64,000 nt of DNA. Origin: Bradyrhizobium ottawaense. GTDB lineage: Bacteria; Pseudomonadota; Alphaproteobacteria; Rhizobiales; Xanthobacteraceae. This document shows positions 43,012 to 51,614 of the stretch, in pieces. The notes beneath the pieces are model-generated. The model did not search any database. It was not told where the DNA came from and worked only from the letters and a program-made list of their open reading frames with translations. The position numbers and the translations under genes are program-made. The DNA lies in the NCBI RefSeq assembly GCF_002278135.3, contig NZ_CP029425.2:8098001-8162000 (forward strand), written 5' to 3'. Positions within the stretch are counted from its first letter, which is position 1. Every line of letters begins with the position of its first letter.

Positions 43012-43782
43012 TCACGCGACCTTGGTGAAATCCGGCGGACGGCGCTCGGCAAAGGCCGTAAACGCCTCGCGCGCCTCGGCGGTGCGCAGGCGCTGCGCGA
43101 ACTGCTCGCCTTCGGCCTGCATCTGCGCGACCAGCGCCTCGCCGTTGCGCATCAGCTTCTTTGTGGCGGTGAGCGCGCCGGCCGGCTGGCGGGCAAGACG
43201 CTGCGCCAGCGCAAGCGCCTCGGCATCGAGCTTGTCGAGCGGCACCACGCGGTTGGCGAGGCCCCATTCCAGCGCGGCCTTCGCCGGCACGGTCTCGCCC
43301 AGCGCGAACATCTCGTAGGCACGGGCATGGCCGATACGCGCCGGCATCAGCAGGCTCGATGCGGCCTCCGGCACCAATGCGAGGCTGACGAAGGGCGTCG
43401 ACAACTGCGCGTTGTCGGCGAGCACGACGAGATCGCAATGCAGCAGCATCGTGGTGCCGACGCCGACGGCGCGGCCCTGCACGGCGGCGACCAGCGGCCG
43501 GGTGCAGCGGGCCAGCGACTGGATGAAGCGCACGACGTTACGGCTGCCTTCGGACTTGCCGGCTGCGACCGCGGCGAATTCGCCGACGTCGTTGCCGGCG
43601 GTGAACATGTCGCCCTCGCCGCGGATCAGGATCACGCGGGCCGACGGATCGAACTCGGCGGATTCGATGGCATCGGCGAGCGTGCCGTACATCGCATCGG
43701 TCAGCGCGTTCTTCTTGTCGGGGCGCGCCAGCGTGAGGGTGAGAATTCCGCCATTGTTCTCGATCCGGACGTGCTCGGTCAT
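43012..43782 (-). CDS. Enoyl-CoA hydratase/isomerase family protein
   Basis: 256 residues with crotonase fold: ILTLTLARPDKKNALTDAMYGTLADAIESAE, the oxyanion region VRGEGDMFTAGNDVGEF-like LIRGEGDMFTAGNDVGEF, VAAVQGRAVGVGTTMLLHCDLVVLAD and the acid-site region FVSLALVPEAASSLLMPARIG. Whether it is a true hydratase is uncertain; E-to-other changes at the second catalytic position may favour isomerase chemistry. Its start follows the MarR gene by 4 bp with AAGGAG inside the MarR 3' end, so the pair is translationally linked. Confidence 0.92.
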   Translation of the reverse strand: MTEHVRIENNGGILTLTLARPDKKNALTDAMYGTLADAIESAEFDPSARVILIRGEGDMFTAGNDVGEFAAVAAGKSEGSRNVVRFIQSLARCTRPLVAAVQGRAVGVGTTMLLHCDLVVLADNAQLSTPFVSLALVPEAASSLLMPARIGHARAYEMFALGETVPAKAALEWGLANRVVPLDKLDAEALALAQRLARQPAGALTATKKLMRNGEALVAQMQAEGEQFAQRLRTAEAREAFTAFAERRPPDFTKVA

Positions 43783-43786
43783 TGCT

Positions 43787-44275
43787 CTACTCCTTGGATT
43801 CGTCTGAAGGTCTTGTTTCTGAAGGTCTTGTTTCTGAAGGTCTTGGAAACTTGTCCTGAATGCTGGTCAGCCAGCGCGCGACGATGTCGATCTCCGCAGC
43901 CGTGAATCCGTCCGTCAGCGCGGCGTTGACCTCTGCCGCGCCGTCTTTCGCCTGCGCCAACGCGGTCCGCCCCTTCGGCGTCAGCCAGATGCGCCAGGCG
44001 CGGCCGTCCTCGCGATCGGCCCGCCGCTCGATCAATCTCGCCGCCTCCGTGCGGTCGACGAGGCCGGAAATGCCGGCCGGCCCCATGTCGAGCGCTGCGC
44101 CCGCCTCGCCCATCAGGACGCCGTCCTGCTTGCCGAGGATGAACAGCAGCCCGGCCTGCGCCGGCGTCACCTCGTTCTCCGGCCGCGCCGCCATCCAGCG
44201 CTGCAAGCGGCGTTGCGCGACGCTCAGCAGGTAGATCAGTCGATGATGCCGCCCGTCGGCCGGTTTATTTCGCAT
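43787..44275 (-). CDS. MarR family transcriptional regulator
   Basis: 162 residues: RHHRLIYLLSVAQRRLQRWMAARPENEVTPAQAGLLFILGKQDGVLMGEAGAALDMGPAGISGLVDRTEAARLIERRADREDGRAWRIWLTPKGR covers the winged helix, followed by a C-terminal dimer helix. The end carries a repeated pentapeptide RPSET (two full copies plus a partial) encoded by a 15-bp tandem repeat, an odd low-complexity tail. It heads a two-gene unit with the enoyl-CoA hydratase and probably autoregulates it in response to an acyl-CoA or aromatic ligand (inference). Confidence 0.92.
   Translation of the reverse strand: MRNKPADGRHHRLIYLLSVAQRRLQRWMAARPENEVTPAQAGLLFILGKQDGVLMGEAGAALDMGPAGISGLVDRTEAARLIERRADREDGRAWRIWLTPKGRTALAQAKDGAAEVNAALTDGFTAAEIDIVARWLTSIQDKFPRPSETRPSETRPSDESKE
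43803..43846. repeat. 15-bp tandem repeat inside the MarR 3' end
   Basis: TCTGAAGGTCTTGTT occurs at 43803-43817 and 43818-43832 and is followed by a 14-bp near-copy. It encodes RPSET repeats on the minus strand. Because the unit is a multiple of three, copy-number change would alter only tail length. Confidence 0.9.
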
Positions 44276-44323
44276 GCGAAATAGATAGCCGGACGCAAGC
44301 TTGTTGTCAAACGGGCCACCTCG

Positions 44324-45985
44324 TTACGGCGCGCAGGTGAAGCTCGCCGCCTCCGTCACCGCACCCGACTTGTAGTGCGGCCAGGCCGGCCAGCGGCACA
44401 GCGGCAGCGCGCGCAATGTTGCGAATGAGGGCGCCTCGACCTTCTGCTCGGCAACTTCGAGGTCGCCGGGCGCCTTGCCCTTCTCGACCCAGTCGACCAG
44501 CACGCTCAACATATCGACATTGGCCGGTGCGCCGGAGCCGACATGATCGACGCCGGGTGCGGTGTAGAGCCGCGCGAACTCCGCGGTCTCGGTCTTGCCG
44601 AGCTTGCGCTCGACGCTCTCGAAATAGCGGATGCCGGCATAGGGGCTCTGCGCGTAGTCGGCCATGTGCTCGAGCATGATCAGACGGCCGCCGCGGGCGC
44701 GGAAGCGGCCGAGATCGGGATCGGTCGAATCCATCAGCTTTGAAACCTCGAGCAGCCGCGCCTTGTGCTCCTCAACCTTGTAGCTGGTGACATCGAGCTT
44801 GGGATCGCGCGCAAAGACATATTGAATGCCGCCGGCGCCGTAGATCCAGGCAATGCCGTTGTTGGGCGCAGGCGGCTGCGCCGGCGGCGCGGTGCCGAGC
44901 CACCACGCCACCCAGCCGCCGGTCGGGCCAATCACCGGCGTATCCTCGCCCGACACGCCCCAGCCGGGATAGTCGTCGAGACCGTTGGCGAGCGCAAACG
45001 GGAATTTGTAGGTCCCGTGCAAGGTATCGATCGCCTTGATCTGTGCATCGGTCAGGCACTGATCGCCGCTCTTTCCGGCCTCACAGCGCAGCGTTTCGAC
45101 CTTGAAGGCCGCCTTGCAGGCGACGGGGTCCTGCACCAGCGCATCGTCGGAGCCATCGGCCTTGTCGCAAGCCGCCCGCACGGCTTCGCCGACGAGCTTC
45201 ACCTGCGCCGGATTGATCCAACCCGCACCCATGGTGACGAGACCCGAACGCGTGCCGGCATGCTGCAGGCCGACCCAGTTGATCACGGGCACGCGTGCGA
45301 AGATGCCGTCGAAATCGTCGGGGTAACGCTGCGCCATGGTCAGGCCTTCACGGCCGCCCTCGGACGAACCCATGAAGTACATCTTCTCAGGTCTCTTGCC
45401 GTAGGCGCGCTCCATCAGCCCAACGGCCACATCGCGCACCTTCTTGTAGGCGCGGTGAGCAAAATTCTCGAAGGCTTCGTCGTTGAGCGCGAAGACCTGT
45501 GGCGGCTCGCCTTGCCTGGTCTCGTGACCCGAATCGGTGCCATAGGTGACGAAGCCGCGCGCCAGCGGCGACGGCTTGTCGAACGGATAGGCCGGCGGCA
45601 GCGCAAGGCCGGTGATCAGCACACCGTTGAAACCACCGCCGCCATATTGCAGCGAGCGGCCGTTCCATTCGACGGGAAGGTTGACCTGGAATTTGATCGG
45701 CGGGGCCTTGGGATCGGCAGGGTCGATATGGCCGAGCACCTTGCAGAAGCCGGGGTTGGCCGGCGTGATGCGCCCGGACGGCGTCGGCCCGCGTTCGGCG
45801 ACGGCGATCGGCGAGGGCGCCTGCAAGGTTGCGGAGTCGATCTTCACGGCATCGGCAGCGCCGACGAGACCCTTGCAGACCGCATCGGCGTCCTCTGCCA
45901 GCGTTGCCGCCGACGCCGCGCCCGTCCCCAGTGTCGCCATCGAGCTTACAAGCAACGCACACAGCTTCGCTTTCTTTCGCGTCAT
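44324..45985 (-). CDS. Tannase / feruloyl esterase family protein
   Basis: ATG 45983-45985 gives 553 residues with signal peptide MTRKKAKLCALLVSSMATLGTGAASA. The lipase-like hydrolase core has YFMGSSEGGREGLTMAQRYPDDFDGIFARVPVINW with the nucleophile serine, and the catalytic histidine in TAPGVDHVGSGAPANVDMLSVLVDWVEKGKAP. Several cysteines (for example CKGL, CKVLG, CEAGKSGDQCLTD, SFTCAP) would form the disulfides common in this family. It probably acts in the periplasm on plant phenolic esters. It stands alone, 96 bp downstream of the GntP permease gene end. Confidence 0.91.
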   Translation of the reverse strand: MTRKKAKLCALLVSSMATLGTGAASAATLAEDADAVCKGLVGAADAVKIDSATLQAPSPIAVAERGPTPSGRITPANPGFCKVLGHIDPADPKAPPIKFQVNLPVEWNGRSLQYGGGGFNGVLITGLALPPAYPFDKPSPLARGFVTYGTDSGHETRQGEPPQVFALNDEAFENFAHRAYKKVRDVAVGLMERAYGKRPEKMYFMGSSEGGREGLTMAQRYPDDFDGIFARVPVINWVGLQHAGTRSGLVTMGAGWINPAQVKLVGEAVRAACDKADGSDDALVQDPVACKAAFKVETLRCEAGKSGDQCLTDAQIKAIDTLHGTYKFPFALANGLDDYPGWGVSGEDTPVIGPTGGWVAWWLGTAPPAQPPAPNNGIAWIYGAGGIQYVFARDPKLDVTSYKVEEHKARLLEVSKLMDSTDPDLGRFRARGGRLIMLEHMADYAQSPYAGIRYFESVERKLGKTETAEFARLYTAPGVDHVGSGAPANVDMLSVLVDWVEKGKAPGDLEVAEQKVEAPSFATLRALPLCRWPAWPHYKSGAVTEAASFTCAP

Positions 45986-46081
45986 CGTTTCCACCCGGCT
46001 TTCTCGATTTGTTGCGTCGACGGCTGGCCGCATTCAATGCAACCTTCGTCCTCCCGTCAATCGCTCACGCCGAGCCGCTCA

Positions 46082-47536
46082 TCAGAATGATCCGAGCGCG
46101 CTCCCCAAGGCGATCACGGCCACCAGCGCCAATAGCGACGTCACGATGCCCACCATCACAATGTCGAGATAGCTGTCGCGATGGGTCAGGCCGCAGATCG
46201 CGAGCAGGCTGACCACCGCACCGTTGTGCGGCAGGATGTCCAGCGTCCCCGAACCGATCACCGCGACGCGATGCATCAGCGCAAGGTCGATGCCGCTGCG
46301 CGCGGCGATCTCGACATAGGTCTGGCCGAGCGCGTCGAGCGCGATCGTCAAGCCGCCGGATGCCGAGCCGGTCAGCGCGGCCAGAATATTGGTCGCAACC
46401 GCGAGCGAAACCAACGGGCCACCTTCGATCGCAAGCACCCAGTCTCGCACCGTTTCGAAAGCCGGCAGCGCCGCGATGACCGCGCCGAATCCGACGAGGC
46501 TGGCGACGCTGAGCGCCGGCAGAACCGATGCATTGGCACCGGCGTCCATGGTCTGCCGCAGTGACGGAAGCCGGGCCCAATTGAGAAGGATGGTCGTGAC
46601 GATGGCAGCGCCCAGGGCGGTGCTGACCGACCACACACCAGCGACCGCCGCCAACGATGTACCGCCGAAGCGCTGCTCGCTCAGATACGAGACATCGAGC
46701 CGCGGCAACACCAGCAGCGACATCACGAGATTGACGGCCACGACGACGGCCAGCGGCAGGATGGCACTCACCACCGGAGCCGACAGTTCACCGCGCCGTC
46801 CATGCCGGATCTCGGCCGGATCGAACTCTCGCGCGGTGGTCGCGTATTCGCGGACCAGTTCGTCGTCGACGGCACGTTCGGCCGCACCCTCCATGTCCTC
46901 GCCATAGCCTTCCCCCGCACGGCGGGCCGCGGCTTCAGCGCGGCGCAGCCACCACAATCCCGCGCCAGCCATGATCAGGGAGGCGATGATGCCGAGTCCG
47001 GGTGCGGCAAACGGCGTCGTTCCGAAGAACGGCATCGGGATAGCGTTCTGGATCGATGGCGTGCCCGGCAAGGCCGACATCGTGAAGGTCGATGTGCCCA
47101 GCACGATCGCGGCCGGAATCAATCGCCGCGGAATCGCGGCGGCACGAAACAGCGAGCGGGCCATGGGGACGATCACGAAGAACGCGACGAACAGGCTGAC
47201 GCCGCCATAGGTGACCATCGCACCGGCGAGCACGACCGCCAGGATCACGCGGCGCTCGCCAAGACGTCTCGCCATGAAGGTGGCAACCGACGCGACCGCC
47301 CCGCTGTCGTCCATCAGTTTCCCGAATACGGCGCCGAGCAGGAAGATCGGGAAGAACTGCGCCAGGAATGCTGCGGCATTCACCATGAAGATCTGCGTCA
47401 GGTTCGCAAGCAGCGGCTCGCCGCCGAACAGCGCCGCGACGAGCGCGGCGAACGGCGCCAGCAGAAGAACGCTCCAGCCGCGAAAGGCGAATAGGACGAG
47501 AAGGCCAAGCCCGACGAGAATGCCGAGAAGCCCCAC
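46082..47536 (-). CDS. GntP family permease
   Basis: 484 residues with about twelve helices: MGLLGILVGLGLLVLFAFRGWSVLLLAPFAALVAALFGG, FLAQFFPIFLLGAVFGKLMDDSGAV, AGAMVTYGGVSLFVAFFVIVPMA, TSTFTMSALPGTPSIQNAIPMPFFGT and ALTGSASGGLTIALDALGQ with IGSGTLDILPHNGAVVSLLAICGLTH. GntP carriers import gluconate or other hydroxy acids or 3-hydroxybutyrate; the cargo is not readable. It starts at GTG 47536, three bases after the patatin gene stop, forming a two-gene unit. Confidence 0.9.
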   Translation of the reverse strand: MGLLGILVGLGLLVLFAFRGWSVLLLAPFAALVAALFGGEPLLANLTQIFMVNAAAFLAQFFPIFLLGAVFGKLMDDSGAVASVATFMARRLGERRVILAVVLAGAMVTYGGVSLFVAFFVIVPMARSLFRAAAIPRRLIPAAIVLGTSTFTMSALPGTPSIQNAIPMPFFGTTPFAAPGLGIIASLIMAGAGLWWLRRAEAAARRAGEGYGEDMEGAAERAVDDELVREYATTAREFDPAEIRHGRRGELSAPVVSAILPLAVVVAVNLVMSLLVLPRLDVSYLSEQRFGGTSLAAVAGVWSVSTALGAAIVTTILLNWARLPSLRQTMDAGANASVLPALSVASLVGFGAVIAALPAFETVRDWVLAIEGGPLVSLAVATNILAALTGSASGGLTIALDALGQTYVEIAARSGIDLALMHRVAVIGSGTLDILPHNGAVVSLLAICGLTHRDSYLDIVMVGIVTSLLALVAVIALGSALGSF

Positions 47537-47539
47537 CTC

Positions 47540-48559
47540 TCAGCACTCCGACAGCAGGATGTCGAGATCGGCGGTCGAGCGCCGACCGATATCCGGGCCG
47601 TGCTCGTCGAGGAAGGTTTCGGCCGCCTGACGTCCTTCGCCGTGCAGCATCGAGACGAACTCCCATTCGGCGTTGAGCTTGGACGAGGCGCCGAACTTCG
47701 CGAGCATGTCGCTCTTGACGCGGTGGGTCCGCATCTTCGCCCAGCGCGCGCCCTCGCCGCTTCCCGGGTCGGCCGCCTGACGCAGCAACGCGATCATACG
47801 CAACTCCTTCATCAGCGGCGAGTTGAACGAAATCTCGTTCAGCCGATTGAGTATATCCGCAGCCGTCCGCGGCTCTTCCGGCTTTTCAGTCGGATTGATC
47901 TGCACCAGGATGGTGTCGTGCGCGTCGCTTTCGCGAATGAGCGGTGTGATGGTCGGGTTGCCGGCATAGCCGCCATCCCAATACGGCTCGCCGTCGATCT
48001 CGATCGCGCGGAACATGGTTGGCAGGCAGGCCGACGCGAGCAACACGTCAACCGTGATCTCCGCGTTGCGGAAGATGCGTCCTCGCCCGGTGCGCACCCG
48101 CGTCGCAGTGATGAACAGCTTGATCGGCGAGCGCGCGAGGCGCTCGAAATCGATGCTCTCAGCCAGCACCGCATGCAGCGGATTGTAGCCGGTCGGATTG
48201 AGGTCGTAGGGGGAGAGCACCCGCGACATCAGGTCGGTCAGGATGTAGGCCGGCGACGTATCGAGCGTCCAGCGCCCCATCAGCCGGTCGAGCGGCGAGC
48301 GCTGGAGCGGGCTGAAGGCCGCCGCCTTCGAAACGCGGCGCCAGTATCGTTCGAGCGCGTCACGCGCACCCTCGGCGCCACCGGCCGTCCACCCATCCGC
48401 CAGCACCGCTGCGTTCATCGCGCCTGCGGACGTCCCGGAGATCGCGGCGATCGTAAGCCGCTTCTCTTCCAGCAGGCGATCGAGCACGCCCCAGGTGAAG
48501 GCGCCATGCGAACCGCCGCCTTGAAGCGCGAGATCAATCAGTACGCTGTCCGGTTCCAT
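47540..48559 (-). CDS. Patatin-like phospholipase
   Basis: The start at ATG 48557-48559 (MEPDSVLIDLALQGGGSHGAF) gives 339 residues; a 15-residue extension is possible. The patatin oxyanion motif LQGGGSHGAFTWGVLDRLL, the nucleophile elbow GTSAG and the catalytic aspartate in DGGYAGNP complete the Ser-Asp dyad. No export signal is present, so it acts in the cytoplasm or at the inner membrane leaflet. It precedes a GntP permease with a 3-bp gap, a pairing seen for polyhydroxybutyrate-related functions, which is speculative. Confidence 0.92.
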   Translation of the reverse strand: MEPDSVLIDLALQGGGSHGAFTWGVLDRLLEEKRLTIAAISGTSAGAMNAAVLADGWTAGGAEGARDALERYWRRVSKAAAFSPLQRSPLDRLMGRWTLDTSPAYILTDLMSRVLSPYDLNPTGYNPLHAVLAESIDFERLARSPIKLFITATRVRTGRGRIFRNAEITVDVLLASACLPTMFRAIEIDGEPYWDGGYAGNPTITPLIRESDAHDTILVQINPTEKPEEPRTAADILNRLNEISFNSPLMKELRMIALLRQAADPGSGEGARWAKMRTHRVKSDMLAKFGASSKLNAEWEFVSMLHGEGRQAAETFLDEHGPDIGRRSTADLDILLSEC

Positions 48560-48680
48560 CGCGGCACTCACGCAACTGAAGCTCAATTCGACGCGACTTG
48601 TCACGTGGGCGTCGAAGTCGATGGCGTAGTTTAGAGAGCCTTGGCGGAGAAATGCAACCGGAACGTGGGCCCCGCGCCGT

Positions 48681-48782
48681 CTAAAGCGCGATGCGATGAG
48701 GATGAATCGTCATCGCGCTTTAGGTCGTTGTTTAAGCATGATCTTTTCGGAAAGCCGCTGCGCACTTTTCCGGATCATGCTT
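48681..48782. repeat. Double-hairpin dispersed repeat next to serA
   Basis: CTAAAGCGCGATG (48681-48693) and CATCGCGCTTTAG (48711-48723) form one inverted repeat. AAGCATGATC (48734-48743) and GATCATGCTT (48773-48782) form a second, with TTTTCGGAAA and TTTTCCGG inside. This is a well-known genus-wide intergenic element. Its right end abuts the serA stop codon and can serve as the transcript end. Confidence 0.75.
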
Positions 48783-50026
48783 TAGTGCTCGAACACCAGC
48801 CGCGCGCCGACCGTGCCGTCGAGGGCGCGGATCTGCTGGAGCAGCGCCGCGGAATCCTGCCCCGCCAGATCGGCATCGAGCACGACGTAACCGAGATCGC
48901 CGGCGGTCTCCAGATATTGCGCGGCGATGTTGATGTCGCGCTGGAGGAAGACCTCGTTGAGCCGGCGCAGCATGCCGGGCACGTTGCGATGGACATGACT
49001 GAAGCGCGCGCCGGAGGGACGCAGATGCAGCTGCACTTCCGGAAAGTTCACCGCGCCCATGGTCGAGCCCGTGATGAAATAGTCGACCAGCTTGCGCGCG
49101 ACTTCGCCGCCGATGCGCTCCTGCGCCTCTTCGGTCGAACCGCCGATATGCGGGGTGAGGATGACGTTCTCGAGGCCCTGTATGGGGCTTTTGAAGCGAT
49201 CAGAATTCGACGACGGCTCGACCGGAAACACGTCGACGGCCGCGCCGGCGAGATGACCGTCGCGCAAAGAGCGAGCGAGCGCGTCGAGATCGACCACGGT
49301 GCCGCGGCTGTTGTTGATGAGGAACGAGCCGGGTTTCATCGCCCGTAGCTCCTTCTCGCCGATCATGCCCGCGGTTTCCGGCGTCTCCGGCACGTGCAGG
49401 CTGACGACGTCGCTCTGCGCCAGCAGCTCCTCCAGCCTCTCGACCGGCTCGGTGTTGCCGTGGCGGAGCTTGTCGGTGCGGTCGAAATAGATCACGCGCA
49501 TGCCGATGGCTTCGGCCAGCGTCGAGAGCTGCGAGCCGATATTGCCGTAGCCGACGATGCCGAGCGTGCGGCCGCGCACCTCGCGGCTGCCGGTCGCCGA
49601 TTTATCCCAGCCGCCGTCATGCGCCGACACCGAGCGCGGAAAGATCCGCCGCAGCAGCATCACGATCTCGCCGATCACGAGCTCGGCGACGCTGCGCGTG
49701 TTGGAGAACGGCGCGTTGAAGACGGGAATGCCGCGCTTGCGCGCCGCCGCAAGATCGACCTGGTTGGTGCCGACGCTGAAGCAGCCGACGGCGAGAAGCT
49801 GGTCGGCGGCCGCGAGCACGTCATCGGTGATCTGGGTGCGCGAGCGGATGCCGAGCAGCGACACGCCCTTGAGCGCACGCCGCAGATCGTCACCGTCCAG
49901 CGCCTTGGTCAGCCGCTCGACATTGGTGAAGCCCGCGCCCTTGAAAAGGTCGACAGCGCTGTCGTTGACGCCTTCGAGCAGCAGGGCCTTGGCACTCCGC
50001 TCAGGGCTTTGGCCTGGGGCTGGCAT
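48782..50026 (-). CDS. serA: D-3-phosphoglycerate dehydrogenase SerA
   Basis: 414 residues, like the short E. coli-type SerA. Features: AKALLLEGVNDSAVDLFKGAGF, SVGTNQVDLAAARKRGIPVFNAPFSNTRSVAELVIGEIVMLLRR, NAD-binding GIVGYGNIGSQLSTLAEAIGMRVIYFDR, catalytic arginine in NNSRGTVVDLDAL, His in LTPHIGGSTEEAQERIG and a C-terminal ACT domain (HRNVPGMLRRLNEVFLQRDINIAAQYLE) for serine feedback. It carries out the first step of serine synthesis. Neighbours are unrelated, so it is probably monocistronic. Confidence 0.95.
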   Translation of the reverse strand: MPAPGQSPERSAKALLLEGVNDSAVDLFKGAGFTNVERLTKALDGDDLRRALKGVSLLGIRSRTQITDDVLAAADQLLAVGCFSVGTNQVDLAAARKRGIPVFNAPFSNTRSVAELVIGEIVMLLRRIFPRSVSAHDGGWDKSATGSREVRGRTLGIVGYGNIGSQLSTLAEAIGMRVIYFDRTDKLRHGNTEPVERLEELLAQSDVVSLHVPETPETAGMIGEKELRAMKPGSFLINNSRGTVVDLDALARSLRDGHLAGAAVDVFPVEPSSNSDRFKSPIQGLENVILTPHIGGSTEEAQERIGGEVARKLVDYFITGSTMGAVNFPEVQLHLRPSGARFSHVHRNVPGMLRRLNEVFLQRDINIAAQYLETAGDLGYVVLDADLAGQDSAALLQQIRALDGTVGARLVFEH

Positions 50027-50157
50027 GGTGTCTCCATAGATGATGAGCTTGGTCGCAGCTCATAGACCGCGGACGATGCGCGGCACAATAGGGGTCGGAT
50101 ACGGGGAGAAAATGGCGGGGAGGTAGATGTTTACAGCGCCGGGCCGCGGCGGCCGTC

Positions 50158-50304
50158 CTGTCATCCTGAGGTGCGAGACGGGCGGTGCCAAGCACCGCAC
50201 GGGGAGCTTCGAAGGATGAACGGCCCCCGATGCAGTTGGGCGGAGAGCGCCGGGCCGTCGCCCTTCGAGGCTCGCCGAAGAGGCGAGCGCCTCAGGGTGA
50301 CGGA
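50158..50304. repeat. Dispersed repeat (GTCATCCTGAGG ... CCTCAGGGTGAC)
   Basis: TGTCATCCTGAGGTGCGAG on the left and GCGCCTCAGGGTGACGG on the right are inverted ends, with internal GCTTCGAAGGATGAACGGCC and CTTCGAGGCTCGCCGAAGAGGCG hairpins. This is a common repeat in the genus between serA and the rhodanese gene. Confidence 0.65.
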
Positions 50305-50312
50305 TAACACCG

Positions 50313-51545
50313 TCAAATCACATAAAACCCGTGCGTGCCGTCGCGGCGGAGTTGCTCGACCAGCCCATATTCCCAATCGAGATAGGCCTGCATCGCGGCT
50401 TGCGCGACGTCGGTGCCTTCATAGGGCCGGCGGTAACGGTGGGCCGGATCGGGCTTGGGCAGCACGCGCGGCGGACCGATCTCGAGCGCGCCATCATAGC
50501 CTCCTTCCAGCACATAAACCTCCCAACCCATCTGGGCGAGCCATGATGCGGTCATATCGGCGCGGACACCCTTGTCGTCGGTCAGGAGAATGCGCGCGCC
50601 ACGCACGGGCGCGGCCATGTCGGTCTCCTGGACCAGCTGGCCGCCGGGATAATGGTGGAAGCCCGCGAGGTGACCCGCCGCATATTCCTCGGCATCGCGC
50701 ACGTCGAAACGATAGAGGGTGCGGTCCGTTTGCGCGACGAGTGCAGCCATCTCGCTTGCGCCGATATGGCGAACACCGGCGCGATAGGCGACGTCGCGCG
50801 CATTGGCCGGGCCGCTCTCGAACGAGCCGAGCGCGCCGCGCCTGTCGGCGCCGTGATCGAGCGTGTGCCGCGCCAGCGTCCAGCCGATGGTGCCGTTGCG
50901 CAGCGCCCGCACCTTATTGGGCACGCCGGCATTGATCAGCGACTGGGTGCCGATGATCGAGCGGGTACGGCCGGCGCAATTGACGATGATGGTGGTTTCA
51001 GGATCGGGCGCGGCCTGCCCCGCCCGCAGCACCAGCTCCGCGCCGGGCACGCTGACCGAGCCCGGAATGTTCATGGTCGCATATTCGTCGAAGCGGCGGA
51101 CGTCGAGGATGGCGATGTTGGCCTTGTCCGCGATGAGTTTTGCCACCTCGTCGGCGCTGAACGACGGCGTGTGCCGTCGCGCCTCGACCAACTCGCCGAA
51201 CGCTTTCGAATAGGAATTGACGTCCTCGAAAACCTCATAGCCCGCTGCACGCCAGGCCTTCAGCCCGCCGTCGAGCGCGCTGATATGGGTATATCCGAGC
51301 GCGAGGAGGCGTTCGGCGCCGGCCGCGACCAGCCCCTCGCCGTCATCGTAAAGCACGATCGCCACGTCCTTGCGCGGCAGCCTCACCTGGGCTTCGACCT
51401 CGATCCGATCCACGGCCATGTTGGCCGCGAACAGGGGATGCCCCGTCGCAAAGCCTGCCTCGTATCTGAGATCGAGCAGCGCGATTTCTTCGCGCAGCAG
51501 CAGTGCGCGGCGGATATCGGCGGGGGTGACGGTCGGAAGCTTCAT
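50313..51545 (-). CDS. Triple-rhodanese-domain protein
   Basis: 410 residues with three rhodanese folds at about 5-120, 125-240 and 255-370, plus a tail. Only the middle domain has an active-site cysteine (IIVNCAGRTRS). The corresponding loops of domains 1 and 3 read VLYDDGEGLVA and LLTDDKGVRAD, with Asp at the cysteine position. It could carry sulfane sulfur on one site while the other domains are structural or regulatory. The substrate is unknown. It lies near no sulfur gene; the TonB/PepSY pair upstream is separated by 69 bp and may be a different transcript. Confidence 0.9.
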   Translation of the reverse strand: MKLPTVTPADIRRALLLREEIALLDLRYEAGFATGHPLFAANMAVDRIEVEAQVRLPRKDVAIVLYDDGEGLVAAGAERLLALGYTHISALDGGLKAWRAAGYEVFEDVNSYSKAFGELVEARRHTPSFSADEVAKLIADKANIAILDVRRFDEYATMNIPGSVSVPGAELVLRAGQAAPDPETTIIVNCAGRTRSIIGTQSLINAGVPNKVRALRNGTIGWTLARHTLDHGADRRGALGSFESGPANARDVAYRAGVRHIGASEMAALVAQTDRTLYRFDVRDAEEYAAGHLAGFHHYPGGQLVQETDMAAPVRGARILLTDDKGVRADMTASWLAQMGWEVYVLEGGYDGALEIGPPRVLPKPDPAHRYRRPYEGTDVAQAAMQAYLDWEYGLVEQLRRDGTHGFYVI

Positions 51546-51614
51546 GGCGCGGACCTTGAGAAGAGGGCCATGAGCTTTTGACCGATTAGAAGCGCGTTGG
51601 CTAGCCTCGTCGGC

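Noticed and set aside
43803..43846. Tandem repeat considered as CRISPR-like
   Set aside because: The units are contiguous without spacers and encode a protein tail; no CRISPR array is visible anywhere in the window.
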